A DNA stretch of 55,552 bases from Streptomyces adustus (GCF_009377175.1 NZ_VJZD01000031.1:1-55552); one strand, 5' to 3'. Shown: positions 35,665 through 45,139, counted from the first letter of the stretch. Notes: generated from the letters alone by a model not told the origin. A program made the numbers and translations.

Positions 35665-37113
35665 GTGTCCTACTTCGATGCCGCATCGGCCGCTCCCCTG
35701 CACCCCGTTGCCCGCCAGGCCCTGGCGGCCTCCCTCGACGAGGGGTGGGCCGACCCCGCTCGGCTGTACCGGGAGGGGCGGCGGGCGCGGTTGTTGCTGG
35801 ACGCGGCGCGGGAGGCGGCGGCCGACGCCGTCGGCTGCCGCCCGGACGAGTTGACGTTCACCCCCTCCGGCACCCGGGCGGTGCACGCGGGGATCGCGGG
35901 GGTGCTGACGGGCCGACGCCGCGTGGGAAACCACCTGATCGTGTCGGAGGTCGAACATTCTTCGGTACTCCATTCGGCCGAGGCGCACGAGGCGGCGGGC
36001 GGCTCGGTGACCCGGGTGCCGGTGCTGCGGACCGGCGAGGCGACCGCCGGGTCGTACGGCGAGGCCCTGCGGCCGGACACCGCGCTGGCCTGTCTTCAGT
36101 CGGCCAACCACGAGGTGGGCACCGAGCAGCCGGTGTCGGCGGTGGCCGAGCTGTGCCGGGAAGCCGGGGTCCCGCTGCTGGTGGACGGCGCGCAGTCGCT
36201 GGGCTGGGGCCGGGTGCCGGGCGGCTGGTCGGTGCTGACGGGCAGTGCGCACAAGTGGGGCGGCCCGTCCGGGGTCGGACTGCTGGTGGTCCGCAAGGGG
36301 GTGCGGTTCGCCGCCCAAGGCCCGGTCGACGAGCGCGAGTCGGGGCGGGCGGCCGGCTTCGAGAACATTCCCGCGATCGTGGCGGCCGCGGCCTCGCTGC
36401 GGGCGGTGCGCGCCGAGGCGGAGCAGGAGGCGGTGCGGCTGCGGGAGCTGACGGAACGGATCCGCACGCGGGTGCCGTCGCTCGTCCCCGATGTGGAGGT
36501 GGTCGGCGATCCGGTGCGGCGGCTGCCCGGGATCGTCACGTTCTCGTGTCTCTATGTCGATGGGGAGACCCTGCTGCACGCCTTGGACCGGGAGGGCTTC
36601 TCCGTGTCGTCCGGGTCGTCCTGCACGAGCAGCACGCTGACGCCGAGCCATGTGCTCAGGGCGATGGGGGTGCTGAGCGAGGGCAACGTCCGGGTGTCGC
36701 TGCCGTACGGCGCGTCGGCCGAGGACGTCGAGCGGTTCCTGTCGGTGCTGCCTGGCACGGTGGCGGCGGTGCGCGAGAAGCTCGGCGCGCCTGCCGCGCC
36801 TGCCGCGTCCGTCGCACCCGCCGCGCCGGCGGTCGTGGACGCGGCGGCGCCGCAGGGCGACGCTCGGGTGGTCGGCACACCGCAGGGCGACGCGCTGGTG
36901 GTCGACGCGCTGGGCAAGCGGTGCCCGATCCCCGTGATCGAGCTGGCGAAGGTCTTCGGCGACGTGCCGGTGGGCGGCACGGTCCGGGTGCTCTCCGACG
37001 ACGAGGCGGCCCGACTCGACATCCCGGCGTGGTGCGAGATGCGGGGGCAGGAGTACGTCGGCGAGGAACCGGCGGACCACGGCTCGGCCTATGTGGTCCG
37101 CCGGGTGTCCTGA
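35665..37113 (+). CDS. cysteine desulfurase - TusA sulfurtransferase fusion
   Basis: A 482-aa two-domain enzyme. The N-terminal class V aminotransferase part (1-375) has PLP Lys197 (GSAHKWGGPSG) and the persulfide Cys320 in SSGSSCTSS, like IscS/NifS. A Pro/Ala-rich linker (about 375-405) leads to a C-terminal TusA/SirA domain (about 408-482) with the CPIP motif, Cys420. Sulfur from cysteine could thus be handed straight to TusA in one chain and then to tRNA thiolation, molybdopterin or Fe-S work. GTG at 35665 is used, with a weak ribosome site. Confidence 0.92.
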   Translation: MSYFDAASAAPLHPVARQALAASLDEGWADPARLYREGRRARLLLDAAREAAADAVGCRPDELTFTPSGTRAVHAGIAGVLTGRRRVGNHLIVSEVEHSSVLHSAEAHEAAGGSVTRVPVLRTGEATAGSYGEALRPDTALACLQSANHEVGTEQPVSAVAELCREAGVPLLVDGAQSLGWGRVPGGWSVLTGSAHKWGGPSGVGLLVVRKGVRFAAQGPVDERESGRAAGFENIPAIVAAAASLRAVRAEAEQEAVRLRELTERIRTRVPSLVPDVEVVGDPVRRLPGIVTFSCLYVDGETLLHALDREGFSVSSGSSCTSSTLTPSHVLRAMGVLSEGNVRVSLPYGASAEDVERFLSVLPGTVAAVREKLGAPAAPAASVAPAAPAVVDAAAPQGDARVVGTPQGDALVVDALGKRCPIPVIELAKVFGDVPVGGTVRVLSDDEAARLDIPAWCEMRGQEYVGEEPADHGSAYVVRRVS

Positions 37114-37123
37114 CCGGGACGGG

Positions 37124-38098
37124 TCAGGACAGGTGCTCGCGGACCTCGGCGGCGGCCTCCTCGCCGTAGGCCTTGGTGAAGCGCTCCATGAAGTGGCCGC
37201 GGCGCAGCTGGTACTCCTGCGTGCCGACCGTCTCGATGACCAGCGTGGCCAGCATGCAGCCGACCTGGGCGGCGCGCTCCAGGCCGACGCCCCAGGCCAG
37301 GCCCGAGAGGAAGCCGGCCCGGAAGGCGTCGCCGACGCCGGTGGGGTCGGCCTTGCGGTCCTCGTCGGGGCAGCCGACCTCGATCGGGTCCTGGCCGACC
37401 CGCTCGACGCGCACACCGCGCGAGCCGAGGGTGGTGACGCGGTGGCCGACCCTGGCGAGGATCTCCTCGTCGCTCCAGCCGGTCTTGGACTCGATGAGCC
37501 CCTTCTCGTACTCGTTGGAGAAGAGGTACGTGGCGCCCTCCAGCAGGGTCCGGATCTCGTCGCCGTTCATCCGGGCGATCTGCTGGGAGAAGTCTGCGGC
37601 GAACGCGATGGACCGGGTGCGGCACTCCTCGGTGTGCCGGAGCATCGCCTCCGGGTCGTCGGCGCCGATCAGGACCAGGTCGAGACCGCCCACACGGTCG
37701 GCGACGGTCTTCAGCTCGATGAGGCGGGCCTCGCTCATCGCGCCGGTGTAGAAGGAGCCGATCTGGTTGTGGTCGGCATCGGTGGTGCACACGAAGCGGG
37801 CGGTGTGCAGCGTCTCGGAGATGCGCACCGAGTCGGTGTCGACGCCGTGCCGGTCGAGCCAGGCGCGGTAGTCGTCGAAGTCCGAACCGGCGGCGCCGAC
37901 CAGGATCGGTTCCGTGCCGAGCTGGCCCATGCCGAAGGCGATGTTCGCGCCGACGCCGCCCCGGCGTACGTCGAGGTTGTCGACCAGGAAGGAGAGCGAG
38001 ACCGTGTGCAGCTGGTCCGCGACGAGCTGGTCGGCGAAGCGGCCGGGGAAGGTCATGAGGTGGTCGGTGGCGATGGAGCCGGTGACTGCGATGCGCAC
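37124..38098 (-). CDS. PfkB-family carbohydrate/adenosine kinase
   Basis: A 324-aa ribokinase-fold kinase. It has the N-terminal VTGSIATDHL, the substrate loop RRGGVGANIAFGMGQLG and the C-terminal anion-hole signature DPTGVGDAFRAGFL with the catalytic Asp. In M. tuberculosis the counterpart Rv2202c (AdoK) is an adenosine kinase, and the position downstream of the oxidase genes is shared, so adenosine is the best guess for substrate. The GTG at 38098 has AGGAG about 10 nt upstream. Convergent with the fusion gene, 10 nt apart. Confidence 0.9.
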   Translation of the reverse strand: MRIAVTGSIATDHLMTFPGRFADQLVADQLHTVSLSFLVDNLDVRRGGVGANIAFGMGQLGTEPILVGAAGSDFDDYRAWLDRHGVDTDSVRISETLHTARFVCTTDADHNQIGSFYTGAMSEARLIELKTVADRVGGLDLVLIGADDPEAMLRHTEECRTRSIAFAADFSQQIARMNGDEIRTLLEGATYLFSNEYEKGLIESKTGWSDEEILARVGHRVTTLGSRGVRVERVGQDPIEVGCPDEDRKADPTGVGDAFRAGFLSGLAWGVGLERAAQVGCMLATLVIETVGTQEYQLRRGHFMERFTKAYGEEAAAEVREHLS

Positions 38099-38229
38099 GG
38101 CGTGGACTCTCCTGGGGGGAGGGGCATTGACAGTTCACGCTACCCGGTCGGCGGGCCGACCTTGAAGCGTACGAAACTACCCGATAGTAGATCTTTCTTC
38201 GCGGCCCGAGCCATGCATACGGTGCCGTT

Positions 38230-38439
38230 ATGACGAACCTCAAGCGCTGTGCCCCTGCCCCGGCGGATCTGGAGGGCGGCCTTGCGTCGCTGCGCGTCGA
38301 CTGTGCCCGGATGGTGCCGCACTGGGCGGCCCCCGACCGGTTCACCCCTCTCCCGGTGTCCCCGTCCCTCATCCACGGGGTGACCGTGCCGTCGGCGTCC
38401 GCGCGGCTGCTGGACGCCATGTCGGACTACGGGGACTGA
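38230..38439 (+). CDS. small conserved-looking hypothetical protein
   Basis: A 69-aa product from ATG at 38230, Ala/Leu/Pro-rich with no membrane segment. DCARMVPHWAAPDRF and SPSLIHGVTVPS look like ordered protein sequence. No function recognised. Confidence rests on codon bias and its clean place between flanking genes. Confidence 0.6.
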   Translation: MTNLKRCAPAPADLEGGLASLRVDCARMVPHWAAPDRFTPLPVSPSLIHGVTVPSASARLLDAMSDYGD

Positions 38440-38608
38440 GCGGCGCCCGAATTCCGCGTCGGCGCGTTTCGGGGAACCGTGCGCTCCCCCGCTGCGTCCC
38501 ATCGCCGTCCCCTGTAGAGGGGATGCGGGATACGACCCCTTCCGCCGCCCATCTTGACAGGGCCGGGTCAGGGTCGGCCATGAGGACAGCAGCCGAAGGA
38601 GCGATGCG

Positions 38609-40789
38609 GTGAACACCGAGCGACCCGACAACGACGACGCCGCACGCGAGCCGGGCGTCGCCGAGACCGCCGGTGAGGAGGAAGGGCTCCGGGCCGGGAC
38701 CGCCCTCGGGGCCGGGGCCGACGCGAAGACCCCGACCGGGACCGATGCCGACGCCGGGACCGGCGCCGATGTCGAGGCCGGTGCCGGCCCCCGAGCGGGG
38801 GCCGGTGCCGACACGGACGACGTCGTACCCGGCGCCGAGGACCGTCCCGAGGCCGGAGCCACGGCCGTCCCGTCCCCGGCGGCCCCCGTCGGGGACGACC
38901 CCGCCGGGGACGGGACGGCCCCCGTCGGGAACGGCTCTGCCGAGGACGCCCCCCTCGGAAACGCTTCCGCCGAGGACGGCCCCCTCGGGGACGCCGCCGC
39001 CGAGGACAGCCCCGCCGAGGACACCGAGGGCGGGACGATCCCCGTCGGGGACAGCTCTGCCGAGGACGCTTCCGCCGAGGACGGCCCCCTCGGAAACGCT
39101 TCCGCCGAGGACACCGAGGGCGGGACGACCCCCGTCGGAGACAGCTCTGCCGAGGACGGCCCCCTCGCAAGCGCCTCCGCCGAGGACAAGCCCGTCGGGG
39201 ACGCCTCCGTCGAGGCCGGCCTCGCCGGGGACGCCCCCCTCGGGGACGCCTCCGTCGGGGACGCCTCCGTCGGTGCAGGCGGCGCGAGCGGCTCGGGGCG
39301 GGACGCCGAGGTGGGCCGGGTCTCGGAGGAGGGTTCCGGGGGCGGCGACGGTCTCGGGGACCATGACGGGCGTCCGGCGTCCCGGCGGCGCTCGCCCGTG
39401 GTCGTGGCCTCGGTCGCGGCCGCCGTGCTGCTCGTCGGGGGCGGTGGCGCGTACCTCGCCGCGAGCGCGTCCGGCGGCCGTACGGGTGCCGGCGCGTCCG
39501 CCGGAGACGGCACACCCGCCCCGCTGGCCCTCGACGGCTACTCCGCCCCGGGTACGTCGGGCAACGGGGGGACGGCCAACGGCATCGCGCCGGGCGAGCC
39601 CAATCCGTACGGCGTGACGTACCGGGCCGCCGGAACGCTGCCCGACGGCCCCGGCTCGGCGCCGGTGTACTGGGCCACGGGCGACGTCACCCGGGACGAG
39701 GTGGCCCGCCTGGCCGAGGCGTTCGGGATCGACGGGACACCCGTGGCGCAGGGCACGGTCTGGAAGGTCGGCACGGACAAGGACGGCGCGGGCCCGGTCC
39801 TCCGGGTGAACAAGGCGGCGCCGGGCGCCTGGACCTTCAGCCGTTACGCGCCCGGCACCGACGACTGCAAGAACCGGACCCTGTGCATACGCGACCCCGC
39901 CGGCCCGATCGCCGACCCGGTGAGCGAGGCGGCGGCGAAGAAGGCGGCCGCGCCGGTGCTGAAGGCGCTGGGCCAGGACGACGCCAAGGTGGACGCGAGC
40001 CAGGTCATGGGCGCCCAGCGGGTGGTGAACGCCGATCCGACGGTGGGCGGGCTGCCCACGTACGGCCTGACGACCGGGCTGACCGTCGGCGCGCAGGGCG
40101 AGCTGGTCGGCGGCAACGGGCAGCTCACGACCCCGCTGAAGGGGGACGTGTACCCCGCGCTCAGCGCGCGGGAGGCGCTGGACCTGCTGAACAAGGCACC
40201 CGGCACGGATCACCGGATGGGTATCGGCGGCTGCGCGAGCCCCGTACCGCTGAAGGACCGGCTGGAGGAGCCGTGCGGCTCGTCGACCGCCCCGGACGCC
40301 GGGACGCGCACCACCGTCACGGTCGAGGACGCGGTGTTCGGGCTGGCGGTGCACCGGGCGGACGAGCGGCTGGCGCTGGTTCCGTCCTGGCTGTTCACGG
40401 CCCGTGGGACGGGCGCGCAGGACGACTTCACGGTGACCTATCCGGCGGTGGAGCCGGACTACCTCACTCCGTCCGTGTCGGCCGGTCCGACCACCGCGCC
40501 CTCGACGCACGACGTGCGGGTGGAGGGTTATCGGGCCGACGACTCGGAGCTCGTCGTGCGCTACACCGGCGGGGTGTGCGCCGACTACAGGGCGACGGCG
40601 GTCGAGAGCGCGGACCGGGTGACGGTGAAGGTGACCGAGACGCCGTGGCCGAACAAGATCTGCATCAAGATCGCCAAGACCTTCGACCAGAGCGTGCGGC
40701 TGGACCGGCCGCTGGGCGACCGGAAGGTCGTCGGCTCGGACGGTCGGGAGGTCCCGGCGGTGACGGCCGGGACGAAGCTCCAGCGGTAG
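38609..40789 (+). CDS. large membrane-anchored protein with repetitive acidic N terminus
   Basis: A 726-aa protein with GTG start at 38609 and AAGGAG seven nt upstream. Residues 1-230 are a cytoplasmic Ala/Asp/Glu/Gly/Pro/Ser low-complexity region with repeated motifs such as SAEDGPLGNA and TEGGTTPVGDSSAED. A single membrane helix (about 267-290, SPVVVASVAAAVLLVGG) is followed by an extracellular part of about 430 residues with four or more Cys (DDCKNRTLC, GGCASP, PCGSS, GGVCADY) that could form disulfides. I recognise no known family. It probably senses or binds something at the cell surface. Confidence 0.85.
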   Translation: MNTERPDNDDAAREPGVAETAGEEEGLRAGTALGAGADAKTPTGTDADAGTGADVEAGAGPRAGAGADTDDVVPGAEDRPEAGATAVPSPAAPVGDDPAGDGTAPVGNGSAEDAPLGNASAEDGPLGDAAAEDSPAEDTEGGTIPVGDSSAEDASAEDGPLGNASAEDTEGGTTPVGDSSAEDGPLASASAEDKPVGDASVEAGLAGDAPLGDASVGDASVGAGGASGSGRDAEVGRVSEEGSGGGDGLGDHDGRPASRRRSPVVVASVAAAVLLVGGGGAYLAASASGGRTGAGASAGDGTPAPLALDGYSAPGTSGNGGTANGIAPGEPNPYGVTYRAAGTLPDGPGSAPVYWATGDVTRDEVARLAEAFGIDGTPVAQGTVWKVGTDKDGAGPVLRVNKAAPGAWTFSRYAPGTDDCKNRTLCIRDPAGPIADPVSEAAAKKAAAPVLKALGQDDAKVDASQVMGAQRVVNADPTVGGLPTYGLTTGLTVGAQGELVGGNGQLTTPLKGDVYPALSAREALDLLNKAPGTDHRMGIGGCASPVPLKDRLEEPCGSSTAPDAGTRTTVTVEDAVFGLAVHRADERLALVPSWLFTARGTGAQDDFTVTYPAVEPDYLTPSVSAGPTTAPSTHDVRVEGYRADDSELVVRYTGGVCADYRATAVESADRVTVKVTETPWPNKICIKIAKTFDQSVRLDRPLGDRKVVGSDGREVPAVTAGTKLQR
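38937..39180 (+). repeat. in-frame acidic repeats in the membrane-anchored protein gene
   Basis: A 90-bp imperfect tandem duplication (39011-39066 and 39101-39156) sits within a run of shorter GCCGAGGAC-containing units. All units keep the reading frame, giving 30-aa repeats. Confidence 0.8.
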
Positions 40790-40828
40790 CAGGGCGCACG
40801 GCCGGACAGCGAGAAGGCGGCCGGACGA

Positions 40829-40871
40829 CGAGAAGGCGGCGGCCCCGTCGTAGGGGGTCGCCGCCTTCTCG
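40829..40871. terminator. bidirectional terminator between convergent genes
   Basis: A 13-bp perfect stem CGAGAAGGCGGCG (40829-40841 with 40859-40871) plus inner CCCC/GGGG pairs, in the gap between the membrane-anchored protein gene and erpA. A second partial copy of GAGAAGGCGG lies at 40811-40820. Confidence 0.88.
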
Positions 40872-40907
40872 TGCCGTCCAGGGCCGCCCGAGGGCGGCCC
40901 GGGCGGG

Positions 40908-41264
40908 TCAGCTGAAGGAGTCGCCGCAGGCGCAGGAGCCGGTCGCGTTCGGGTTGTCGATCGTGAAGCCCTGCTTCTCGATGGTGTCCACGAAGTCGAT
41001 CGAGGCGCCGCCCAGGTACGGGGCGCTCATGCGGTCGGTGACGACCTTGACGCCGTCGAAGTCCTTGACGACGTCACCGTCGAGCGAACGCTCGTCGAAG
41101 AAGAGCTGGTAGCGCAGGCCGGAGCAGCCACCGGGCTGAACGGCGACACGCAGGGCGAGGTCCTCGCGGCCTTCCTGGTCGAGCAGGGCCTTGACCTTGG
41201 ACGCGGCGGCGTCGGTCAGGATGATGCCGTCGGTGACGGTGCTGGTCTCGTCCGATACGGACAT
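40908..41264 (-). CDS. erpA: iron-sulfur cluster insertion protein ErpA (HesB/IscA family)
   Basis: A 118-aa A-type Fe-S carrier. The three cluster Cys are in QPGGCSGL and the C-terminal GSCACGDSF. Full family length. ATG at 41264 follows GGGAGAG by 6 nt. It can pass clusters to nearby Fe-S proteins, QcrA and NadA being candidates by position. The M. tuberculosis homologue is Rv2204c. It is divergent from nadA across an AT-rich 300-bp region. Confidence 0.95.
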   Translation of the reverse strand: MSVSDETSTVTDGIILTDAAASKVKALLDQEGREDLALRVAVQPGGCSGLRYQLFFDERSLDGDVVKDFDGVKVVTDRMSAPYLGGASIDFVDTIEKQGFTIDNPNATGSCACGDSFS

Positions 41265-41485
41265 CTACATCTCTCCCGGGTTGTACGGAGACTGCTTGCC
41301 GACGGTTGCAACCGGCGGGGCCGCGGATTCATTCCGGGCCGGGCGCGTGTCTTTTCGGTTCCGCTGGTTCCTTCGACCCTCGGATCCCTCTTCATGCTCG
41401 CACATGACACGGGGAGCGGAAAACGGCCCATCGGGATTCATGTCACACCGACACTATGGCCGTCGTCAAAGTGACGTGAAGCAGT

Positions 41486-41522
41486 TATGATAGATAGCGT
41501 CATTTAGACGAAAACTAGCGTC
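41486..41522 (+). promoter_or_regulatory. nadA promoter region with direct repeats
   Basis: A -10-like TATGAT (41486-41491) is followed by two direct copies of TAGCGTC (41495-41501 and 41516-41522) 21 nt apart, about two helical turns, with GTC/GAC dyad around 41499-41509. The stretch is AT-rich. A binding site for an NAD-biosynthesis regulator is possible. Confidence 0.4.
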
Positions 41523-41569
41523 GGCCGATGAACGGACCGATGAGCCGCAGAACAGAAAGGGTGCGTGTC

Positions 41570-42754
41570 GTGACCACCGCCCAGACCCCGGAGCTCGACG
41601 TACAGCCGACGCCCCTCGCTCTCCTGCTCCTCGGCCGCGAGGCCGACCCGAAGAGCGAGCGTGGCGTCGAGTGCCCGGGCGACCTCCCCTCGCCGTCCGA
41701 CCCGGACCTGGTCGAGCGCGCCCGCGCGGCCAAGGAGAAGCTCGGCGACAAGGTCTTCGTGCTCGGCCACCACTACCAGCGCGACGAGGTCATCCAGTTC
41801 GCGGACGTCACGGGCGACTCCTTCAAGCTGGCCCGGGACGCGGCCGCGCGCCCGGAGGCCGAGTACATCGTGTTCTGCGGTGTGCACTTCATGGCGGAGT
41901 CCGCGGACATCCTGACCGGCGACGAGCAGAAGGTCGTCCTCCCGGACCTCGCCGCCGGCTGCTCGATGGCCGACATGGCCACCGCCGAGCAGGTCGCGGA
42001 GTGCTGGGACGTGCTGACCGAGGCCGGCATAGCCGAGCAGGTCGTGCCCGTCTCGTACATGAACTCGTCCGCCGACATCAAGGCGTTCACGGGCAAGCAC
42101 GGGGGCACCATCTGCACCTCGTCCAACGCCAAGAAGGCGCTGGACTGGGCGTTCGAGCAGGGCGAGAAGGTCCTCTTCCTGCCCGACCAGCACCTCGGCC
42201 GCAACACCGCGGTGCGGGACATGGGCATGTCCCTCGACGACTGTGTGGTCTACAACCCGCACAAGCCGAACGGCGGCCTGACCGCCGAGCAGCTGCGCGA
42301 CGCGAAGATGATCCTGTGGCGCGGCCACTGCTCGGTCCACGGCCGTTTCTCGCTGGACTCGGTGAACGACGTGCGCGAGCGCATCCCGGGCGTGAACGTC
42401 CTGGTCCACCCCGAGTGCAAGCACGAGGTCGTGGCCGCGGCGGACTACGTCGGCTCGACGGAGTACATCATCAAGGCCCTGGAGGCCGCCCCGGCCGGCT
42501 CCAAGTGGGCCATCGGCACGGAGCTGAACCTGGTCCGTCGGCTGGCGAATCGTTTCGCGCCCGAGGGCAAGGAGATCGTCTTCCTCGACAAGACGGTCTG
42601 CTTCTGCTCGACCATGAACCGCATCGACCTCCCCCACCTGGTGTGGACGCTGGAGTCGCTGGCCGAGGGCAACCTCGTCAACCGCATCGAGGTCGACAAG
42701 GAGACCGAGGCGTTCGCGAAGCTGGCGCTGGAGCGGATGCTGGCGCTGCCGTAA
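41570..42754 (+). CDS. nadA: quinolinate synthase A
   Basis: A 394-aa 4Fe-4S enzyme that condenses iminoaspartate with dihydroxyacetone phosphate to quinolinate in de novo NAD synthesis. Cluster Cys candidates are in VFCGVHF, HPECKHEV and KTVCFCSTMN. LGHHYQRDEVIQFAD, YMNSSADIKAF and PDQHLGRNT are substrate-site signatures. GTG at 41570 has GAAAGG nine nt upstream; GTG at 41561 abuts that site. It stands apart from nadB and nadC here, next to the Fe-S carrier gene erpA, on which it may depend. Confidence 0.96.
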   Translation: MTTAQTPELDVQPTPLALLLLGREADPKSERGVECPGDLPSPSDPDLVERARAAKEKLGDKVFVLGHHYQRDEVIQFADVTGDSFKLARDAAARPEAEYIVFCGVHFMAESADILTGDEQKVVLPDLAAGCSMADMATAEQVAECWDVLTEAGIAEQVVPVSYMNSSADIKAFTGKHGGTICTSSNAKKALDWAFEQGEKVLFLPDQHLGRNTAVRDMGMSLDDCVVYNPHKPNGGLTAEQLRDAKMILWRGHCSVHGRFSLDSVNDVRERIPGVNVLVHPECKHEVVAAADYVGSTEYIIKALEAAPAGSKWAIGTELNLVRRLANRFAPEGKEIVFLDKTVCFCSTMNRIDLPHLVWTLESLAEGNLVNRIEVDKETEAFAKLALERMLALP

Positions 42755-42775
42755 CCGATCCTTCGTGGACCCGGA

Positions 42776-45052
42776 TCACCCCGACAGCGGCTCCCGGTCG
42801 GGGTGGGCCGGGTCCAGCGCGAAGACGGTCCCGTCGGGACTGAGCACCACCAGGGAACCCCCGTCGGGATACACCTGCGCCGGGTGGAAACTCGTCCGGA
42901 TGACCTGCGCGGCCCGGGCCGAGGACTCCCACAGCAGGCGGCCCGTCGCCTTGTCCAGCGCGGCCACCCGCCCGGAGGCGCTGGCCGCGAAGAGGGTGCG
43001 GCCCCGCTCGTCGGCTACGGGCGTGCCGGGCTGCTCCAGCGAGGTCGTGGTCGCCCACAGCCTCTTGCCCGTCCCGGGCTCGTGCGCGGTGACCCGGCCG
43101 TTGGAGGAGGCGAAGCAGAGCACGCCGCCCACCAGCGCGGCCGCGCCGTGCGGGCTGCCCGGCAGACTCTTGCTGCGTACGGTCCCGGTCTTCGGGTCGA
43201 TCAGCAGGACCTCGGTGTACGCCGAGTCCTCGGTGGGCACCGAGTCCTCGAACGCCGATCCGTCCTGGCCGTCGGACGCCAGGAAGACCAGATCGCCGTC
43301 GACGTCGCCGACGTACGCGAGGTCGCGGTCCGGCACGCTCACCTTCCGGGTCGTGCCGTCGGCCGGGTCCACGGCGTAGAACTCGGTGCGCGACGGCGAG
43401 CTGCCCGGGTCGAAGCAGCCGGCGTACGGACGGCCGCCGATCTCGTGGAACCCGCAGTAATAGGCCGGGGCGGCGGGCAGGTCCGTGGTCCAGCGCGCGG
43501 TGCCCTGCCGCGGATCGCGGGCCGTCACGCGCTTGCCGTCCGGCACCAGCAGCAGATCGCCGACGAGGGCGGGCTGGACGGTGTCGTCGTCCATCTTGCG
43601 CGACCAGAGCAGTTCACCGGTGCCGGAGTCGAGGGCCAGGACCTTGGCCGCCCGGTCGGCGCCCGTGCTGCTCACGACCGACTGGCGGACCAGCAGCACA
43701 CCGTCGTGCTCCCCGAGGACCGTGCTGTCGTAGTTCTCCCGTGCCACTCCCGAGGGCACGGAGTCCGCCCGCCAGGCGAGCCGCCCCGTCGCGCCGTCGA
43801 CCCGGACGGGCAGGACGCCGGAGCCCCCGCAGTACAGGGCGTCCTCGCCCATCGCGCAGGACAGGGTGTTGCCGGAGAAGGCCCCGTCGTCGTTCATCGT
43901 CCCGGTCACGCCGGAGAGCGCGGCCCCGTAGACCGAGGTCCGCCACGGCTTCCAGCCGGCGGGCAGCGGGTCCCAGCGGGAGGTTCCGCGGGAGGCGCTG
44001 TGCGACGGGGTGCTCCCCGCCGACGCCGTGCTCCTGCTCCCGTCCGGCCGCTGGAACGGGTCGAACAGGACGTAGCCGGTGACCGCCACGGCCAGGACAC
44101 CCGCCGTGCCCGCCAGGACCGGCCACCGGCGCAGCCGGGAACGGCGGTCCCGGGGAGGTGCGGCGGCGGCCCGGGCGGGCTCGTCGGGTGCCGGGCCGGA
44201 GGGCGGCAGACGCAGGGTCACCGTCTCCTGGTCGCCGGCCGCCGGTTCGGGCAGCGCCTCGGCGAACTCCCGTCCTAGTTCCTCCAGTCCGGGCCGCTCG
44301 TCGGCCTTCTTGGCCAGGCAGCGGATCAGCACCGAGCGCAGCGGCTCCGCGACCGCGTCCACCGACGGTTCCTCGTGCATGACGCGGTACGCCGTCAGAT
44401 ACGGGCTGTCGGCGTCGAAGGGACCGCTGCCGGTCGCGGCGAACACCAGCAGCGCGCCGAGGGAGAAGACGTCCGAGGCCGGCCCGACCGAGCGGGCGTC
44501 CTCGAACTGCTCCGGCGCCATGAACGGCGGGGTGCCGATCATGTTTCCGGTCTCGGTGAGGGTCTGGTTCCCGGCCGCGCGGGAGATGCCGAAGTCGATG
44601 ACCCGTGGGCCGTCCTCGGCCATCAGGACGTTGGCGGGCTTGAGGTCGCGATGGACCACGCCGGCCCGGTGGATGTCCCGCAGGGCCTCCACCAGCCCCA
44701 GCGCCAGCAGGCGCAGCCGCGCCCCCTTCAGCGGGCCGGTCCCGCGGATCAGGTCGGAGAGCGCCGGGCCCGGCACGTACTGGGTGGCCATCCAGGGTCG
44801 GGAGGCCTCCGGGTCGGCGTCCAGGACCGGGGCGGTGAAGGCGCCGCTCACCTTGCGGACGGCCGCGATCTCCTGACGGAAGCGGGTCCGGAAGACGTCG
44901 TCCTGCGCGTACTGGGCGTGGACCACCTTGACGGCGACCTCACGCCCGGACCGGGAGCGGCCCAGATAGACCACGCCCATGCCCCCGGACCCGAGGCGGT
45001 CGACGATCCGGTATCCGCCGAGCGTCCTCGGATCGTCCCTGTGCAGCGGCAA
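42776..45052 (-). CDS. membrane Ser/Thr protein kinase with extracellular PQQ beta-propeller
   Basis: A 758-aa Hanks-type kinase. The kinase domain (about 14-268) has the glycine loop GSGGMG (21-26), Lys42, HRDLKPAN (134-141) and DFG (153-155). A Pro/Ala-rich juxtamembrane segment and one membrane helix (310-330) precede an extracellular domain of PQQ/WD-like repeats (LLWSRKMDD, ARWTTDLP, GRLLWESS). TTG at 45052 is preferred over TTG at 45076, since a GGGAAGGGA sits before it and family members begin at this point. It probably senses an envelope ligand. No operon partner is clear. Confidence 0.92.
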   Translation of the reverse strand: MPLHRDDPRTLGGYRIVDRLGSGGMGVVYLGRSRSGREVAVKVVHAQYAQDDVFRTRFRQEIAAVRKVSGAFTAPVLDADPEASRPWMATQYVPGPALSDLIRGTGPLKGARLRLLALGLVEALRDIHRAGVVHRDLKPANVLMAEDGPRVIDFGISRAAGNQTLTETGNMIGTPPFMAPEQFEDARSVGPASDVFSLGALLVFAATGSGPFDADSPYLTAYRVMHEEPSVDAVAEPLRSVLIRCLAKKADERPGLEELGREFAEALPEPAAGDQETVTLRLPPSGPAPDEPARAAAAPPRDRRSRLRRWPVLAGTAGVLAVAVTGYVLFDPFQRPDGSRSTASAGSTPSHSASRGTSRWDPLPAGWKPWRTSVYGAALSGVTGTMNDDGAFSGNTLSCAMGEDALYCGGSGVLPVRVDGATGRLAWRADSVPSGVARENYDSTVLGEHDGVLLVRQSVVSSTGADRAAKVLALDSGTGELLWSRKMDDDTVQPALVGDLLLVPDGKRVTARDPRQGTARWTTDLPAAPAYYCGFHEIGGRPYAGCFDPGSSPSRTEFYAVDPADGTTRKVSVPDRDLAYVGDVDGDLVFLASDGQDGSAFEDSVPTEDSAYTEVLLIDPKTGTVRSKSLPGSPHGAAALVGGVLCFASSNGRVTAHEPGTGKRLWATTTSLEQPGTPVADERGRTLFAASASGRVAALDKATGRLLWESSARAAQVIRTSFHPAQVYPDGGSLVVLSPDGTVFALDPAHPDREPLSG

Positions 45053-45139
45053 CGCCCCGATTCCCTTCCCCCGCAAAGCAGTTCGAGTTCACAGGATATG
45101 AAACCCGTGCGGGGGAAGGGGCATCGGAGCGGTGAGCGG

